In this document: in pieces, positions 25,690-38,400 of the stretch | How positions within the stretch are numbered: position 1 is the stretch's first letter | How the letters are laid out: each line of letters starts with the position of its first letter | Assembly (NCBI GenBank): GCA_008360955.1 | Contig: LUCM01004870.1 | Coordinates: 170,172-234,171, forward strand | DNA from: Fasciolopsis buskii | Lineage: Eukaryota > Platyhelminthes > Trematoda > Plagiorchiida > Fasciolidae | DNA length: 64,000 nt | Direction: 5' to 3' | Notes under the pieces: generated by a model | The model's database searches: none | Told to the model about the DNA's origin: nothing | What the model saw: only the letters and a program-made list of their open reading frames with translations | Position numbers and translations under genes: made by a program

Positions 25690-28390
25690 TCACCGTTGGA
25701 CAGTAAGGCAAACCTCACTTACCGCTGCCTTCTTTCCATAGTTCCATGTTTCTATAAGAAGAGCGAACATCCAAGGGGAACAAGGGGTGGACCTACGCAG
25801 GTGGGAAACGATAAGATGCCGCTGCAGCCAACATGCAGAACATAGTCTAACCGTACAAGCGCACTCTTTCAATCATTCTGATTTGACAGAAAATGAAAAC
25901 ACGATTGCTACTGTTCGCGGTTCATTGTCGGCTAGTTGAAGGGTCTTTCGGACCCCAACCACGAAGAAGTGAGACACCTACTTCACCTAAGTTGGCTGCA
26001 CGTTTTCTCATTCCACGTTGCCACGTCATCTGTTGGCCTCCACATAGCTTCTTCCATTCCTTGGGAGGAACACGAAGTAGGGTATGGTACGTTAAATGGG
26101 TGTTCGTCATACGCAGCACGTGACCCAACCAGTGTAGTCTACTAAGTTTCGTACGCTGAAACAAGCTGTTCTCAGAAGTGGCACCCAGTACCAGATTCCT
26201 AACCTCAATATTACTCACCCGGTCACTCCATTCAATCCTAGCCATACTACGTAGCCATCGGTTGTCGGAAACCTCCAACCGACGAACATTTCCCACATGC
26301 ATACTCCATGTCACGCAACCGTACAACAGAACTGAATGCACTGCGGCACAGTACACATGGCTTTTCAACTTCAGTGAAATATCAGACCGACGCCGCAAGC
26401 GCTTCAATCCAGTGTAAGCTGCTCGAGCCTTCGAAATACGCCCGCCTACATCTAGTACCTAGCTACCATCGTTGGACACGCAGCTACCAAGGTAGGTGAA
26501 ACGGTCCACAACCGTTAGTTTCTCTCCATCGAGTACCAAATTCGGGACTACTGTCATCCTGTCCTGTAACAGCACTTTGCACTTTGAAGGTGCAATGCAC
26601 ATGCCAAACCGAGCAACCGACCTCGAGAGTCTATCTGGTGTGCGTTGTGCATGGTCCGCGGATTCGAACAGATACACAAAGCCATCTAGGTCACAGCTCC
26701 CCTGCATTCCCCAGTTCGATTCCTACATCCCGGGGACCTAAAGCATCTTCCATCACCTCGTCTATGACGAAGTTGAACAGGAATGGAGAGATGGGACACC
26801 CTTGTCGAACGCCACTAGTCGTTTCGAATGAACTTGATAGTTCACTTGCGACCGTAGGCATGCAAGTTCAATGATCGCAACAGGTTTACGAAATGCGCTG
26901 GCATACCTTTCCGTTGGGGAGCACTAAATAGTGCTGGTCGATCCACTGAGTCGAGAGCACCTTCCAATTGCAGAATGACTACTATCGTAGGGCGGCGGTG
27001 CATGTGGCGCGTTTAGAGAATCTGTGGGAGAGTGATTACCTGGTCGATGCAACCTCGACAGCCAGTCGTGCTTGTGGCCTGTGTCGATAGCCGTTGAGAT
27101 GCAGTAAAAAACGCATTAAAAATAAAGCATGGTCCGATTCGACGTACGTGGTCCAGTATGATCTACAGTTCTGGACAGAACCGCGCCAACGGTAGCTGAC
27201 TGCAATATGGTCAGTCTGACTCTGTCGGGTTAGAATGCCAACTTGTGCATTAAAGTTACCTGCCACCACTACATTGTCGGAGCGTTTGCTCTTCCGGACA
27301 AGAGTGACGAGGTTATCGTAAAACTCGGATTTCTCCATGTCAGTGCTGCAATCTGTTGGGGCGTATACCGAGATAACAAATAAACTGCGCTTAACACTAC
27401 TACCCTTTTGGACGTCGACTGATCCCTGCAGTCTCATGTCACACAAGCGACTGTTGACCGGGATCCAGTCTTAAAGGACTGCTCCTGCCTTCTCACCCAA
27501 GACTATTCCTACACCACGTTCACCCGCAGCCTGAGCTGCTTCGTCTCCTGAAGTGCAAAGAGAATATCTTGACAAGGCGTTTGGCGCATTTAGTTGAATT
27601 ACTCTGCTCGAATCCTGAATTCGTGTTTCACTCGCGCAGCAGAACTCAATCGAAAGTGGGTCCACTGTCAGAGCCAAACACGCCTGTTGGCCGGCCTGCA
27701 TCAAAGTGCGCACATTGAACGAACCCAGATGCAGAGGCTGACGAAGCTTGAGAAAATGTGAGCTAACAGACTGAAAATCACTTACTACACTACTTGACAA
27801 TAAACCGTTGCGAGTATCGGGCGTGTTACGATTTGGGACGCTATGGGTAGGCCGAAGGGGCAATGAGATAGGGTTGGAGACAGAAGAGACAGGTTGAATA
27901 AAAGAGAGGGAACTCTGAGCAGTAGCATACTTACCACTACCCACCCCACCTGCGCTCGATGCAATGGGCAGCGCGGCCCTGATTATCCTGCGCCACGACC
28001 GATGCGGTATGGAATTATTTATAGGCGTTTAACTCATGGGAAATAATGGACGGGTACTGCTAAGGAGTCCAGCCGCTAAGTAGAAGAACGATTAAGGTTC
28101 TCAACCAAAGCGTTTGGTTCTGACAAGAACCTGACCGCAAGGCAGCGGGGAATAGCTGAGTGGACGCCCATCTACTTGGATCAATTATTTTTCCACTTGT
28201 TTTTCCGACTGAGCTGTTAACTCAGATCAAACCCCAACTTGGAGGACCAGGAGACTACTTCGTCAGACCTCTATCCATTGACCTTCCAGGCGTGATAGGA
28301 TCTTCGGCTTGAGATAAGCCATTCTGTATAGCTCGTTGGATCATGGAGGCACACAAGCCGTCACACCACGTCAAGGTGTAGTCTCGTTGT
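25690..28390 (-). pseudogene. RTE-A copy 1, SR2-like RTE LINE with internal deletions
   Basis: Minus strand. The 5' untranslated region is at about 28000-28390 and matches 62195-62520. Endonuclease is at 27036-27944: 'LGSFNVRTLMQAGQQACLAL', 'SETRIQDSS', 'VISVYAPTDCS', 'VVVAGNFNAQVG' (family GDFN) and 'TDHIAVSYRWRGSVQ'. The linker and RT fingers are deleted between about 27035 and 27000; palm traces follow ('GVRQGCPISPFLFNF' near 26790). At 26690 the YADD block is missing between 'CDLD' and 'VYLFESADHAQR'. The C-terminal domain is at 25922-26407 ('LLYGCVTWSMH', 'RLHWLGHVLRM'). Several stops. Confidence 0.8.
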
Positions 28391-28404
28391 GGGAGACAAA
28401 CTAA

Positions 28405-29480
28405 GCTTCGTTTTTGGATGTTGTTACCTCCAAACCAACAATCATGGCCTCGCATACTGTCCGGTCTAGGACCAGCTGCACAGTTGCTGGCTCCTCTCTG
28501 ATCAGAGGCCCGTGACCAAGTTGTATTCCACGAGAGTCATTAAAGGCAGGACGCACTATCCAGTCTATGGCGTAGTTGAATAAAATCGGCTTCAGCGGGC
28601 AACCTTGACGAACACCTGATTCAAAGGGGAACTCTGGAGATTCCTCGCCGTAGGTGCGGGCGCGCGTGTTGACGAGTAGTATGTTTCTAACAGTCTAACG
28701 TACTTTTCCGGCATCCTGTCGCTTCGAATTATGTTCCAGAGTGACTGTATTTCAACGGAGTTGAGTGCTGCACGGAAGTCGATGAAGCACGCTTTGGTGG
28801 GTTGCTGGAACTTATACCTCTGTTCTAGGATTTGACGTAGTGTGAAGATCTGGTCCATACAACCTCTTCCTCGAGGAAAACCACACTGAGTAGAGTGTGC
28901 TCGTTGGTCCCGAACAGCGACAAGGTGATTTAGCAGAACGGTTTCAAAGAGCTTAGGTGCTATGTCGATGAGGCTTATACTCTGTAGTTCGGACACAGTC
29001 TTGTCGCCCTTCTTTGGTATAGGGAATAGAACACAGCTTGCCCAGTCCTTGGGAAACGTTTCGAAGTCCCAGATAGGACGAAACGGCTTGATTAGTGGAC
29101 TCAGCAAAGAAAGTCTTGTTTGGAATGTCATGCTCACCGAGTGACTTCTTGTTTTTCATTATCTGAACCGCTAAGGTAATTTTCAACCACTCGGAAGGCT
29201 TAAGATCAAACTGTTTCTGACGAACTCCAATTCTTGATATGAAATCCGACGTCAGCTCCCCTTCCGCCCTCCTTTGCCTTCACAGCGTTGATATCTGATC
29301 ACACTGTGATTCGAATTCACTAATTGTAGACATCTTTGGTATCGACTTGCCTTCCGGTTCGGGTATCCGCGACAACCGTATGCCAGTCCTGATGCATTTT
29401 TCAGTAATCTGGTCGTTGCGGACATATGTTTGGGGACTGTGGACATCTGAACACTGTTGTGTTGGTAGTTTTTAGACAGC
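28405..29480 (-). pseudogene. RTE-B copy 1, RT fragment of a second RTE LINE family
   Basis: A 181-codon open stretch at 28592-29137 carries RT motifs: 'WDFETFPKDWASCVLFPIPKK' region, 'GDKTVSELQSISLIDIA' (family: NYRPISLLSVxxK), 'TQCGFPRGRGCMDQIF' and 'ACFIDFRAALNSVE' (motif A; the family has FIDFxxAFDSV). Upstream minus-strand sequence to 29480 is the RT linker. The palm motif with FADD is deleted here near 28500, whereas copy 2 retains it at 40921-40932. It is almost identical to 40815-41650, with the same protein over 181 residues, so one copy is recent or they were homogenised. Confidence 0.75.
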
Positions 29481-29489
29481 ATGTGTTGG

Positions 29490-29730
29490 GAGGATTTTGT
29501 CGGTAACTCAAGTGGTTAGGCGTAACGTGCTGGATCCTAGGCTTAAATCTTTGAAGGAGGCATTTAATGTGAATATATTAAGGAGGTGGAGTTATGGTTT
29601 ACGCATGACTAGGACACCTGCGTCGTTGTATGTTGTGCGAGGCAAATAATGGCTGGAATGTGGTTGGATGTAGTCAGTCGATGGTATTTCAAAGGGTTTG
29701 AAAGCCCTAACCAGTGAAGTGGTTCTGGTG
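29490..29730 (+). pseudogene. RTE LINE 3' end fragment
   Basis: Plus-strand trace of the extreme C-terminus of an RTE protein: a conserved 'LDPRLKSL' block and 'SYGLRMTRTP' (family: RWLGHVLRMPxxRLP). It aligns block by block with 32140-32350 in intron 1. It is 5' truncated, as is usual for LINE insertions. Confidence 0.5.
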
Positions 29731-30506
29731 AGTTTAGTAAGGCCTCCGGGTCGGGATTCACAAAATCCCTCCACACTGTGGTACGTGATATAGATCAGTG
29801 TCACAAGCGGAATCTCTTCTTTGGAGTTCTTCAGTTGATTACCTTGCGATTCTGTTTTTTTGAATAGAAGGTGCTGTGAAGTGGAAACCATAACCAGAGG
29901 GTGTCAATGAAATGTTAATAGTTGTGAAAACTGAAATTTTACTGAGTTGCTGGATCCTGGTGAGAATTTTGATTGGGTAGTGGCCCGATGGTTTTTCATT
30001 TGTGGTGCGCTTATTTTTCCCATCTGATCGAGGTACTCGCTTTGCATCCCCTCCGATGACTTGGTGAGTTTATGACTATACCTCCGCATGCCAAGGAAGG
30101 TTGAAAGAAACATCGGGAGGTTGGGATGATTTCACCCAGTGGCATGAAGAACTTAGCTTCAGCTTTGGCATGTGTTAGTGCTTCCTGCCTTCGTGCTTGA
30201 GGCTCAAAAGGTAACGATTGTCTCTGGAGTATAGATTACGGCTCCGAATCGAAGTGATCCATCTTTGGTTTCCAGTAGTATGTAGAGTAGAAATGATGGA
30301 AAAATTTCAAAATTTGTCCTCTGAAAGGAAAAAATATCGTTTTTTGATGTTTCGTTTCCTGGGAACTTTTCAACAGCTCCTGTAAAATTTTAGTTACACG
30401 TTGCTTTGGCATCGTGCTTTATTTCCTGCTAGTGTATATGTATATCCATTATTTTCATGTATTTTTAGTTCTCTAAGCAAATTTGTTATTCTCGTTTTGT
30501 TTTCAG
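29730..30506. other. upstream region of the importin-13-like gene
   Basis: No element recognised. Immediately before the ATG at 30507 there is a pyrimidine-rich stretch ending in TTTTCAG, a good 3' splice site. So either a 5' untranslated exon lies further upstream, or this is a trans-splicing acceptor. I found no convincing promoter. Confidence 0.4.
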
Positions 30507-30725
30507 ATGCTTTCAGAATCTCACGCCAGATTACCGCCTGATTTGGAAGCATCAATTGAAAAGTATTTTTCAGGCGAATACTGTCCTGAACTAGATGCAC
30601 TCCTGGACGAGGTCAAAGAATCTACAGAAATATGGGACTTGATCTGGACTCTGTTAAAAAAGGCAGACGTGCCTAAAATGCAGTTTTTCGGAGCTGTTTT
30701 GCTTCGAAGTGCAGTCGCCTCATTT
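30507..30725 (+). CDS. IPO13: importin-13-like exon 1
   Basis: 73 codons starting at the ATG at 30507, next to a TTTTCAG acceptor; donor GTGAGT at 30726, phase 0. 'LEASIEKYF' and 'WDLIWTLLKKADVPKMQFFGA' correspond to the first HEAT repeat and the W-x-x-x-W-x-L-L / Q-x-F-G-A region of importin-13. The N-terminus is a few residues shorter than in vertebrates, so this can be the true start. Confidence 0.85.
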
Positions 30726-33700
30726 GTGAGTATTTTTTGCTTTTCTAATTCACCTGCAAAAGGGTTCTGATAAAATAATTGAAGAGTTCCTAGTATTCCG
30801 GAACAATATTTTCGGAGCTATTCCAGCTGTTTCACGGGGCTCATTCCTCTGCTCGCCGATCATCAAGAAGCTTTTCGAAGCATTAGCCCAATTGATCTTC
30901 CGAACCAGGAGTGTTTGGCCCGGGGCCCTGTCTGAGTCACTTCTGTTAATGACTAATGGTAACTCCTTTTCCATTTTTGGTAATTGCTTTAATCATTTCT
31001 TGTCAGCAGCTACCGCAGTTTATAGTTCTATCCGAAATTCAGGCAGTCTCACTGTTTGATTATTAGCGCAACCTTTATGGTTGTGGTAATTTAACTGATG
31101 TTGTAAAAATGAACTGCGTAGCATCTTTTATTACACACACTGAGCATGCATACTATCAAAGAAGTATTACTCGCTCAAAGAAGCCCAGAACATTTTGTGA
31201 CCGGCAATCATGGGTCTGATACTTGGATTGGCATACAACCACATAATATTTCAGTAGTTCGGCAGTGGTAACGAGCCGGACGACAGCAACTTGCTGTCCA
31301 CCATCAAAGTTACTAGCAGATCTGGGATTCCAACATCTGACCCCTTTTAGTGACAAGGGCCTAATCTACCTGACCACCTCCTATCGATCGGTTGGCTCCT
31401 CAGAGAGTATAAGGTGGATTCTTAAGTACCCCTGATAGAAGCTATCCATCTTTAGGGCTCGGTGACCAGATATTTACACGTCTCGAACCTCATTTTTCAT
31501 TGGTGGACGTTATGTGCCGTATGAAGAGCAAGTTCGTTCCTGTCTTTAGAAATGGTGCTCATGCAAGTTTACCTCGATGACACTAAACTAGACAATGTCA
31601 GAACTCTTCTGGTTAGAACAGAGTCAGGTTTATGGAGATGTGCCCAAACTGCTACGCTGCTCCGTTGCTGTTTGAAGACTAAAGTAAGTTGCAGATTTCT
31701 TGCGGTTGTATGAATGCTGGTGTAGGTATGGTTGATAGGTGCTTCGCGTCTTCAAAATGTGAAATTTTGCTACGGCGTTGGATTGGTTCAAAGCCAAATC
31801 TTGTTCTTGCACGGAAAAAAATGGATGAGGTGGATAGATTTAGCTCCCTGGGTAATTGTATCTCCCCAGGTGGTTCTATGTAGGATGGTGTGTTCCCTCA
31901 TATACAGAAGGCCCAGTTGCCATTCACCGATTTGAAGCATTTATGGCGTCGGCGTGACATCTGGTTGATAATCAAAGGCCGAGTATGCACAACTTCAGTG
32001 GGATCGGTGCTGCTATACGATTCAGAAACGTACCTATGTAGGTTAAAAGATTTGCATAGAGTTTCGGAGTTCGAACGCTGTTATGTTCGCGGTATTGGTA
32101 GTATATGTTGGGGGGGTTGCCAGTAAACTAAGAGGTTCGGCCCAATGTGTTGGGTTCTAGGCTTCAATCTTTAGAGGAAGCACTATAGGTGAATAGACTA
32201 ATGGGGTTTGAACATGATTTTTTTGCGCATGCCCGCACGATAAATGCCTCATTGTTTGGTGCTATCCGAGATAGGCAATAGGTGGAATACGGTTGGGTGC
32301 GACCAGTGGATGGCATGGCGAAAGGTATGAAAACTGTGAACAGAGGAGCGCTACTCGTACTTGCAGTTAGATGTGGAAATGAGAATGAGAGGCTACCATA
32401 TGTGGTGAGCTTTGGACATCGTTTTTATTTTTTTTAATTTTGCACTGGTTTTTCCCCGTTCGTCGTGATTCTGATGGCCTGTGATCCGTACACGTTAGAT
32501 TTGATGCATGACATACATGTGTGTGCATGACATGTGTACATGTATATATCACTAGTTTGGGTTCCTTGAGATTCCTCAAAGCTGCAATCGGGGACAATGG
32601 GTGATATGGGTCAATATCACAATGATGTTGTTCTTGCATTCGAAGTTTTCCATCTTCCTCATAATTGTTCAACTTCTTAATTTGCAGTTAATGTCTGACT
32701 GTTTCTCGTCCACTTTTTCTCACCATAATAGGGGACGCCGTGAAGTAGCAGCTAAAACTTCAGCACTTTGTTTGGAGATTGGTGGTTGTAAAGACTGTAA
32801 GTGAATCTGAACTGCAGCAAATTTTATGGATGTTGAAAGATGGCCGATTTAGCAACGACTTCTGGCAGTCTCATGCGAAATCTCTTCAAACCGTTTCACT
32901 TCCAGGTAGACCTGGGACACTCGTGGTCAATGACCTCGAGTCGCCCGATGTCCTCAGCTCCTAATGACCGGGTTCCACAAACTTACAATGATACCCGTCG
33001 GATTGCTGCCGTAAACACTCCGAGCTTGGTTCCTGTTTGTCGTAGAAGTACAAATGTTCTACTAGTGGATAGCCTTCGGCTGCGATGGGATTCGAACCCA
33101 CGTATTTGCTCTGCCTGTGTTCTGCCAGGTCATCTACGTAGCCACTTAAAAACTACTTATGATCTTAAATGAAATTTTCAACCACCCCGGTTTCGCCTCC
33201 CGGTTCAACTGGTAGAATACATGCGGTATATGTGGGTTGCGAGCATCCACGGATTTGAATCCCGCCAAGGTGGATGGCGTTTCGCATTTGGATCTCTATA
33301 TTTGTCAAATCTACCGAAACCCAGCTTCCTCTTATAACAGGACCTGAAATTCAAACCTCACACCTGGCCTATTGGAACCGCATATCGTTTTCTGCCTGAT
33401 CAAGTTTCAGGATCATAGTTGCCGAATCTCTTTTGTGTTGCGCACTTGAAGCTCTAAAAGGCCCCCTTCTGCTGCACTCATGCGCCATTCATTGATGAAA
33501 ACACTTCAGGGACGGGAAAGGCTTTAATTCATTGACCACCAGCAGGAGTGATTTTAACGCGGCAAACAAGGACTTTTTTCAATGAACTGTTTGTTTCAAC
33601 GGCATCAGACGAATTCTCAACCTCACTGCGCACCATGCACCTTGGAACTACGTTCCCGTCTTCAAAACTAAGGTCCGTCGCACCATACGTACATAGAGAT

Positions 33701-35254
33701 GCATCACAAACCCGTCTCCAACTTAAGAGCAGTCCGAACCATCGCGAATGGAGATAGCAAGAGGAAAGAGAGAAGAAGCAGAATAGTTGCAGGATTTGCT
33801 ATATGTCAGCGTTTCCGGATACTTGTTCCACGTCATTGTTGTAACCTAACAGTTCCTCTGTCAGCATCGCACCAACCGACTGTCCAAGCAAAAACTAATG
33901 GGCTGCCTTATGGAGGTTGATCTGTCGGAAGCTTGTTTGGTTAAATGCTACTCCATGTTTCAGGGTCGTTTGCCGGTTCCTCCACCCGTTCAGTGAGGAG
34001 TATCGGCTATGAGGCATATCTCTTCCGCTGCACCCGTGCACGACGCACGCAACAAAATAGCGTGAGCCTTTGATCTGAAGATCGGCAAGACAGCAAAACG
34101 AAACAAGACGTTTGAAAACCGTCTGAAAGCCGTTAACTGATGTTCCAATTCATGCGCGTTTTGACTGTTTCAGGGCAGTAGTTAAACAATCCTTGGGTTT
34201 CCAGTAAGGTTGGTGAACGACGTGTTTGGTTCTCGTGCCTCTACTAAACTGCATTATCTCGAAAGAAAACGGGGACTGTGGCCTCATTCCGTAGTGAATT
34301 ACACTAACGGCGTCATTGTCACAAACTGACTGTTGTGACATCTCATGTCCGGAAACCTACTGTATCGTTGACGGTGTCACTGTTTATGTGTGGTTTCTTA
34401 TTTGGTGAGAGTGAACGCCTGAGGAGATTTGACTAAATAGTGATGAGAATGAACCAATCACTAAACGACGTCGATGTGTTGAGACGCATCATGGTCACAC
34501 AAGGGCAGAATCGAGGACATTTTTAATTAGTCAGACCACCACGCAAAAGTCGACTGGATAACAGATATGACCACCTTTGGGCTTTAACGTCGAACTGCCA
34601 ACCGAATGGCAAGATAGATAGGACAAAGAAAGCTAACAAGCCTTCTCTCGTGGTCCAGCCGTATTTAGCTGAACCAAGCAAACTATTGGGGGCGTCAACA
34701 GTGATCAGCGGTCCGCTAGTAGTAATGCCGCGCAATGGTGCGATTGGGATGGAATATTTGGAATACATGCTGATGTGGACAATCAAAAGAAACGGGGAAA
34801 TTGAAAGGGAGTGGGCAAAAGAGTCCACACGAAGTTTGGATACATTTCACACAAGCTTTATATCGTATTTAATTTTGGCCAATGATGGGAACATCTTTGA
34901 ACCGCCTTGAATTTACCTGACTTGCACTTCCTTGAGTGAGCAAAACTGGGTCTAATTTAGATCAAGGGAAATTTATCTAACGCGTCCTATTCAGCTGCAT
35001 GGTTTTACGACAGTGGGTGGGAACGTTCATGGATAACCATTATTTTGGTAACCTTCCCTCCATCTGAAAACTGAGGGCACGCCAGGTAGCATATGCTTGT
35101 CGTAGGTCGTTCTTCAGAACAGTTGTTCACTTTAATTTGGTTGCACAAATATTTAGATGCCAGATATTTCATTATCGCCCTTAATGTTGTCGCTTCAATC
35201 AGAGAATTAACTGTACCGGGTCAGAAGCTGCATAATCTGAAAAGCGAACGTAAG

Positions 35255-35315
<61 letters not shown>

Positions 35316-35412
35316 TTATGTTTTAGAGTTGCGAAGGCGTACGCTGAGTTAATACGTTTATCGTGACGTTCCGATCCGAACTAGGACTCGTCGTCAAACA
35401 TGAATGAGTGAT

Positions 35413-35451
<39 letters not shown>

Positions 35452-38400
35452 TATGTAATAGGTCAAATTCGCCCCGTTACAGTACCATCAACAGACTTGC
35501 ACTATTTTTCGGGTCGAACGTTTGCCAGACAAAAATCCAGTATGTCTGCAGTAACTTCTTTGCGTCCGCTTATTTGTTGGGTACTACCTCACCGTATTCA
35601 CGACCAGCTAACAAAATGGTGATTATTCCTCTAGCTGAAACAGAGCACATGCCTGTAAGCCACAAGACTATCTTTGTTGCCCACTGGCTTGCCACGATGC
35701 AGCGGATATCCAATAAGGGAATTGTTATGCATTCATATTTAATCTGAAAAGCGAGAAATCTGTAATTTGATTTCTTATGACAAAAAAATCGTGAGGTCAC
35801 TGAAGTTTATTTTACAGAATTTTGTTCACTGACCGCTGAATGTTCACGTTTACGGTGTTTTGACTTCGGAATTTGCAGGGTGTGGATCCATTAATCTCTG
35901 TAGCGACCAGTTGGAAGAAATATGTTCAAGACTAGTAGTAAACGAAGAATGCTCATATGATGTTTTGACGTTTATCACCATTCTTGCCGAGGAATTCAAA
36001 ACTGCGGACTTAAGCCTCCGCGAAAGGCAGCTCATGAATGAGTTCATTTTATCAAATCAAAACTTTGTTCTGAGGATTCTCCAAGTGAGTTTCAAACAAT
36101 AGCAGGAAACCACTGACTTATTTCCGGTAATTAAAAACTTTTTTTTCAACTATTCCAGCATCTCCTTGGTGTGGAGACATCTGAATCAGTAAAAAAGGAT
36201 ACCATTCACTGCTGCTCAGTGTGGATGTCCACATTCGCTTCAACCACTTTATGCGTAATGGAGAATACTACACTGATGGATCTTATCTACCAAGCTATGC
36301 GACATTCAGAGTTGATATTTTCCTCTGGTTTGAGCTGCCTAATCACCATATTTGAAGATGGCGGTTCGGAATTATGGTATGCAAACCCGCTTATTGCTAG
36401 GTTTCGTTTTCAATAACCATTAATCCGTGACTACTTTGAGCAAACATTGCAGTTCTTCTACTGCATTGTTTGAACTTTTTGCGTGCATAGGTGTCCGCAT
36501 TTCGATCGAAAAAGTTGCGTTCGCCACCTCATCAGCGGGATATAAAAGCGATGGGACGAAAGCGTTTGGCTGGAATACTGAAATTACTAGGTTTATGGAT
36601 GGGCACAATAATGACTGGTCTCCAATAATGGGAATGGAATACTTGCATAAGGAGGTATTAAGAAGGAAAATAAACGAACCGGTGAGCGAAGCCACACCGT
36701 AATTCAGGAGAAGTGAAGATAAATAATCAGGACCTGTATCTGTGGTTATTTTGGTAGAACGAAGGAGTTTAAAAGGTTCTTCCTTAGAAAATGGTGTCAC
36801 ATCAGCGCAATCATCCGGGAACCATGAAACTGTAGATTCATTACTTGGATAAATAAATGCTCGGTTCATACTTTCCACTTCTGTAGTACGGTCTATTGGT
36901 TTTGTTTTCTCTCCGCACAAAGGGGGAATTCATTGCCAGAGGCGTCTGCTGGCTTGCATTCGACGAATCGATTGGTTTTATTTCTTTTGATGTTAAGAAT
37001 GGAAAGAATCTGACTTTATGGGAATCCCGTAATTTATAGAAGTGTTCCTTCCGTCTCCTTAAGGCATTCAGTTTCGGTGAAACAATACGGCCGTTACAGA
37101 GAAGTATTTCTAAGGGACGACAAATATCGGAAATTAGATTCAGTCCATCTACTGAGTGGTTGGTATTATTATTTAGGGATTCAAAAGAAAACCCTAAAAT
37201 TGCAAGAAAGAGATACTTGAAGAAGAACCTTTTCCCGTGAAAAATTCCTAAGCTGTATTTTGATTTGGTTAGACTTCTTAAAAGATCGGAATGCTATCCA
37301 TGAATAAACTTTGGGCTTTAAAAGCAACAGATGATGATCACTGGTTGAAATTGGAACACGTAGTTTAAGACAGAATAACTCAGGGTGGCTGATAACAATT
37401 CTATCTGGTGTGAAGTTACTTCTGGTAAGGGGACATGTCGAGTCGTGATTAAAGTCACCTACGATGATGTGTAGGTTATTATCCAGCAACAGGACCAGGA
37501 AAGGCAGAAAGCAATCGAAAAAAGATGAAATACTAGTCTGTGTGCAAAAAAGGCTGTACCGGTTCGTTACAATTGTGCCCCTAAGTCGAGAAAACTTAGG
37601 ATGATGTTGAGTAGCTAGGAAGTCAATACCAGAAAATGAAAATGGATTAATTGGTTTAGACTTGGTTGACTAGGAAGAATTTATGTATGTGGCAATACCA
37701 CCTCCGGTTCCGTTAGCGCTAGATTGTCTGTCCTGTCGATATACATCACAGCCTGCAATGGATACTAGGGTATCTGCAACACGTGGGTTTAACCACGACT
37801 TTTGAGTACTAATCACACAGGTATGAATACGTGTCCGGAGAGAAGAATGAAAGATATACCCGGTAAATTTGTGTACAGAGAGCGTGTTATTTCTCAGTGG
37901 AGATGGAACAGACAATTTGGCTGGTGGGGTGCACTTAAGAGCAACCTATCAACTGATACGAATGTCTGCTCGATTTAGCGGGAAATCCGTGATGTCGATA
38001 CGTAGTTAAATCGCAGCGAGGAAAAGTTTCCGGGTAGTGTTTGAGTAAGAATGAATCCGACCGTGAATAGCGACGAACAATGCTCACAATGAAAAACAAA
38101 TCCTTTCAATTGATGAGACAAAGAGTGAAAATGTAGCACAGCTAATCAAAGGGCTTAGAGGGAACCTGACCCTCGGACTCAAATATGAACTATAGGTTAT
38201 GGGAAATATCGGAAGCACTTGCTCGTCCGGAATCATTTCGACCAGGTTAGATTCGTCGTAGAAGAATTCGAGAGGTCACTTGTTCCGTAATATTGGGTTA
38301 ACTTCCGTTGGTAGTTTGCTTCTGTGAACACGTTCAACTGTCCCAATCTGTTGCACGCGTAGCCGTTTTCTATCATGCCTGTTTTGGAGTCGAACGAGTG

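Noticed and set aside
33030..33160. Functional tRNA gene
   Set aside because: B box is good but the A box, acceptor and anticodon stems do not pair; a SINE explains it better.
34650..34910. 86-codon frame in intron 2 as an importin exon
   Set aside because: Exons 2 and 3 join with exact phase and restore a conserved Trp; this frame has no suitable splice sites and no similarity.
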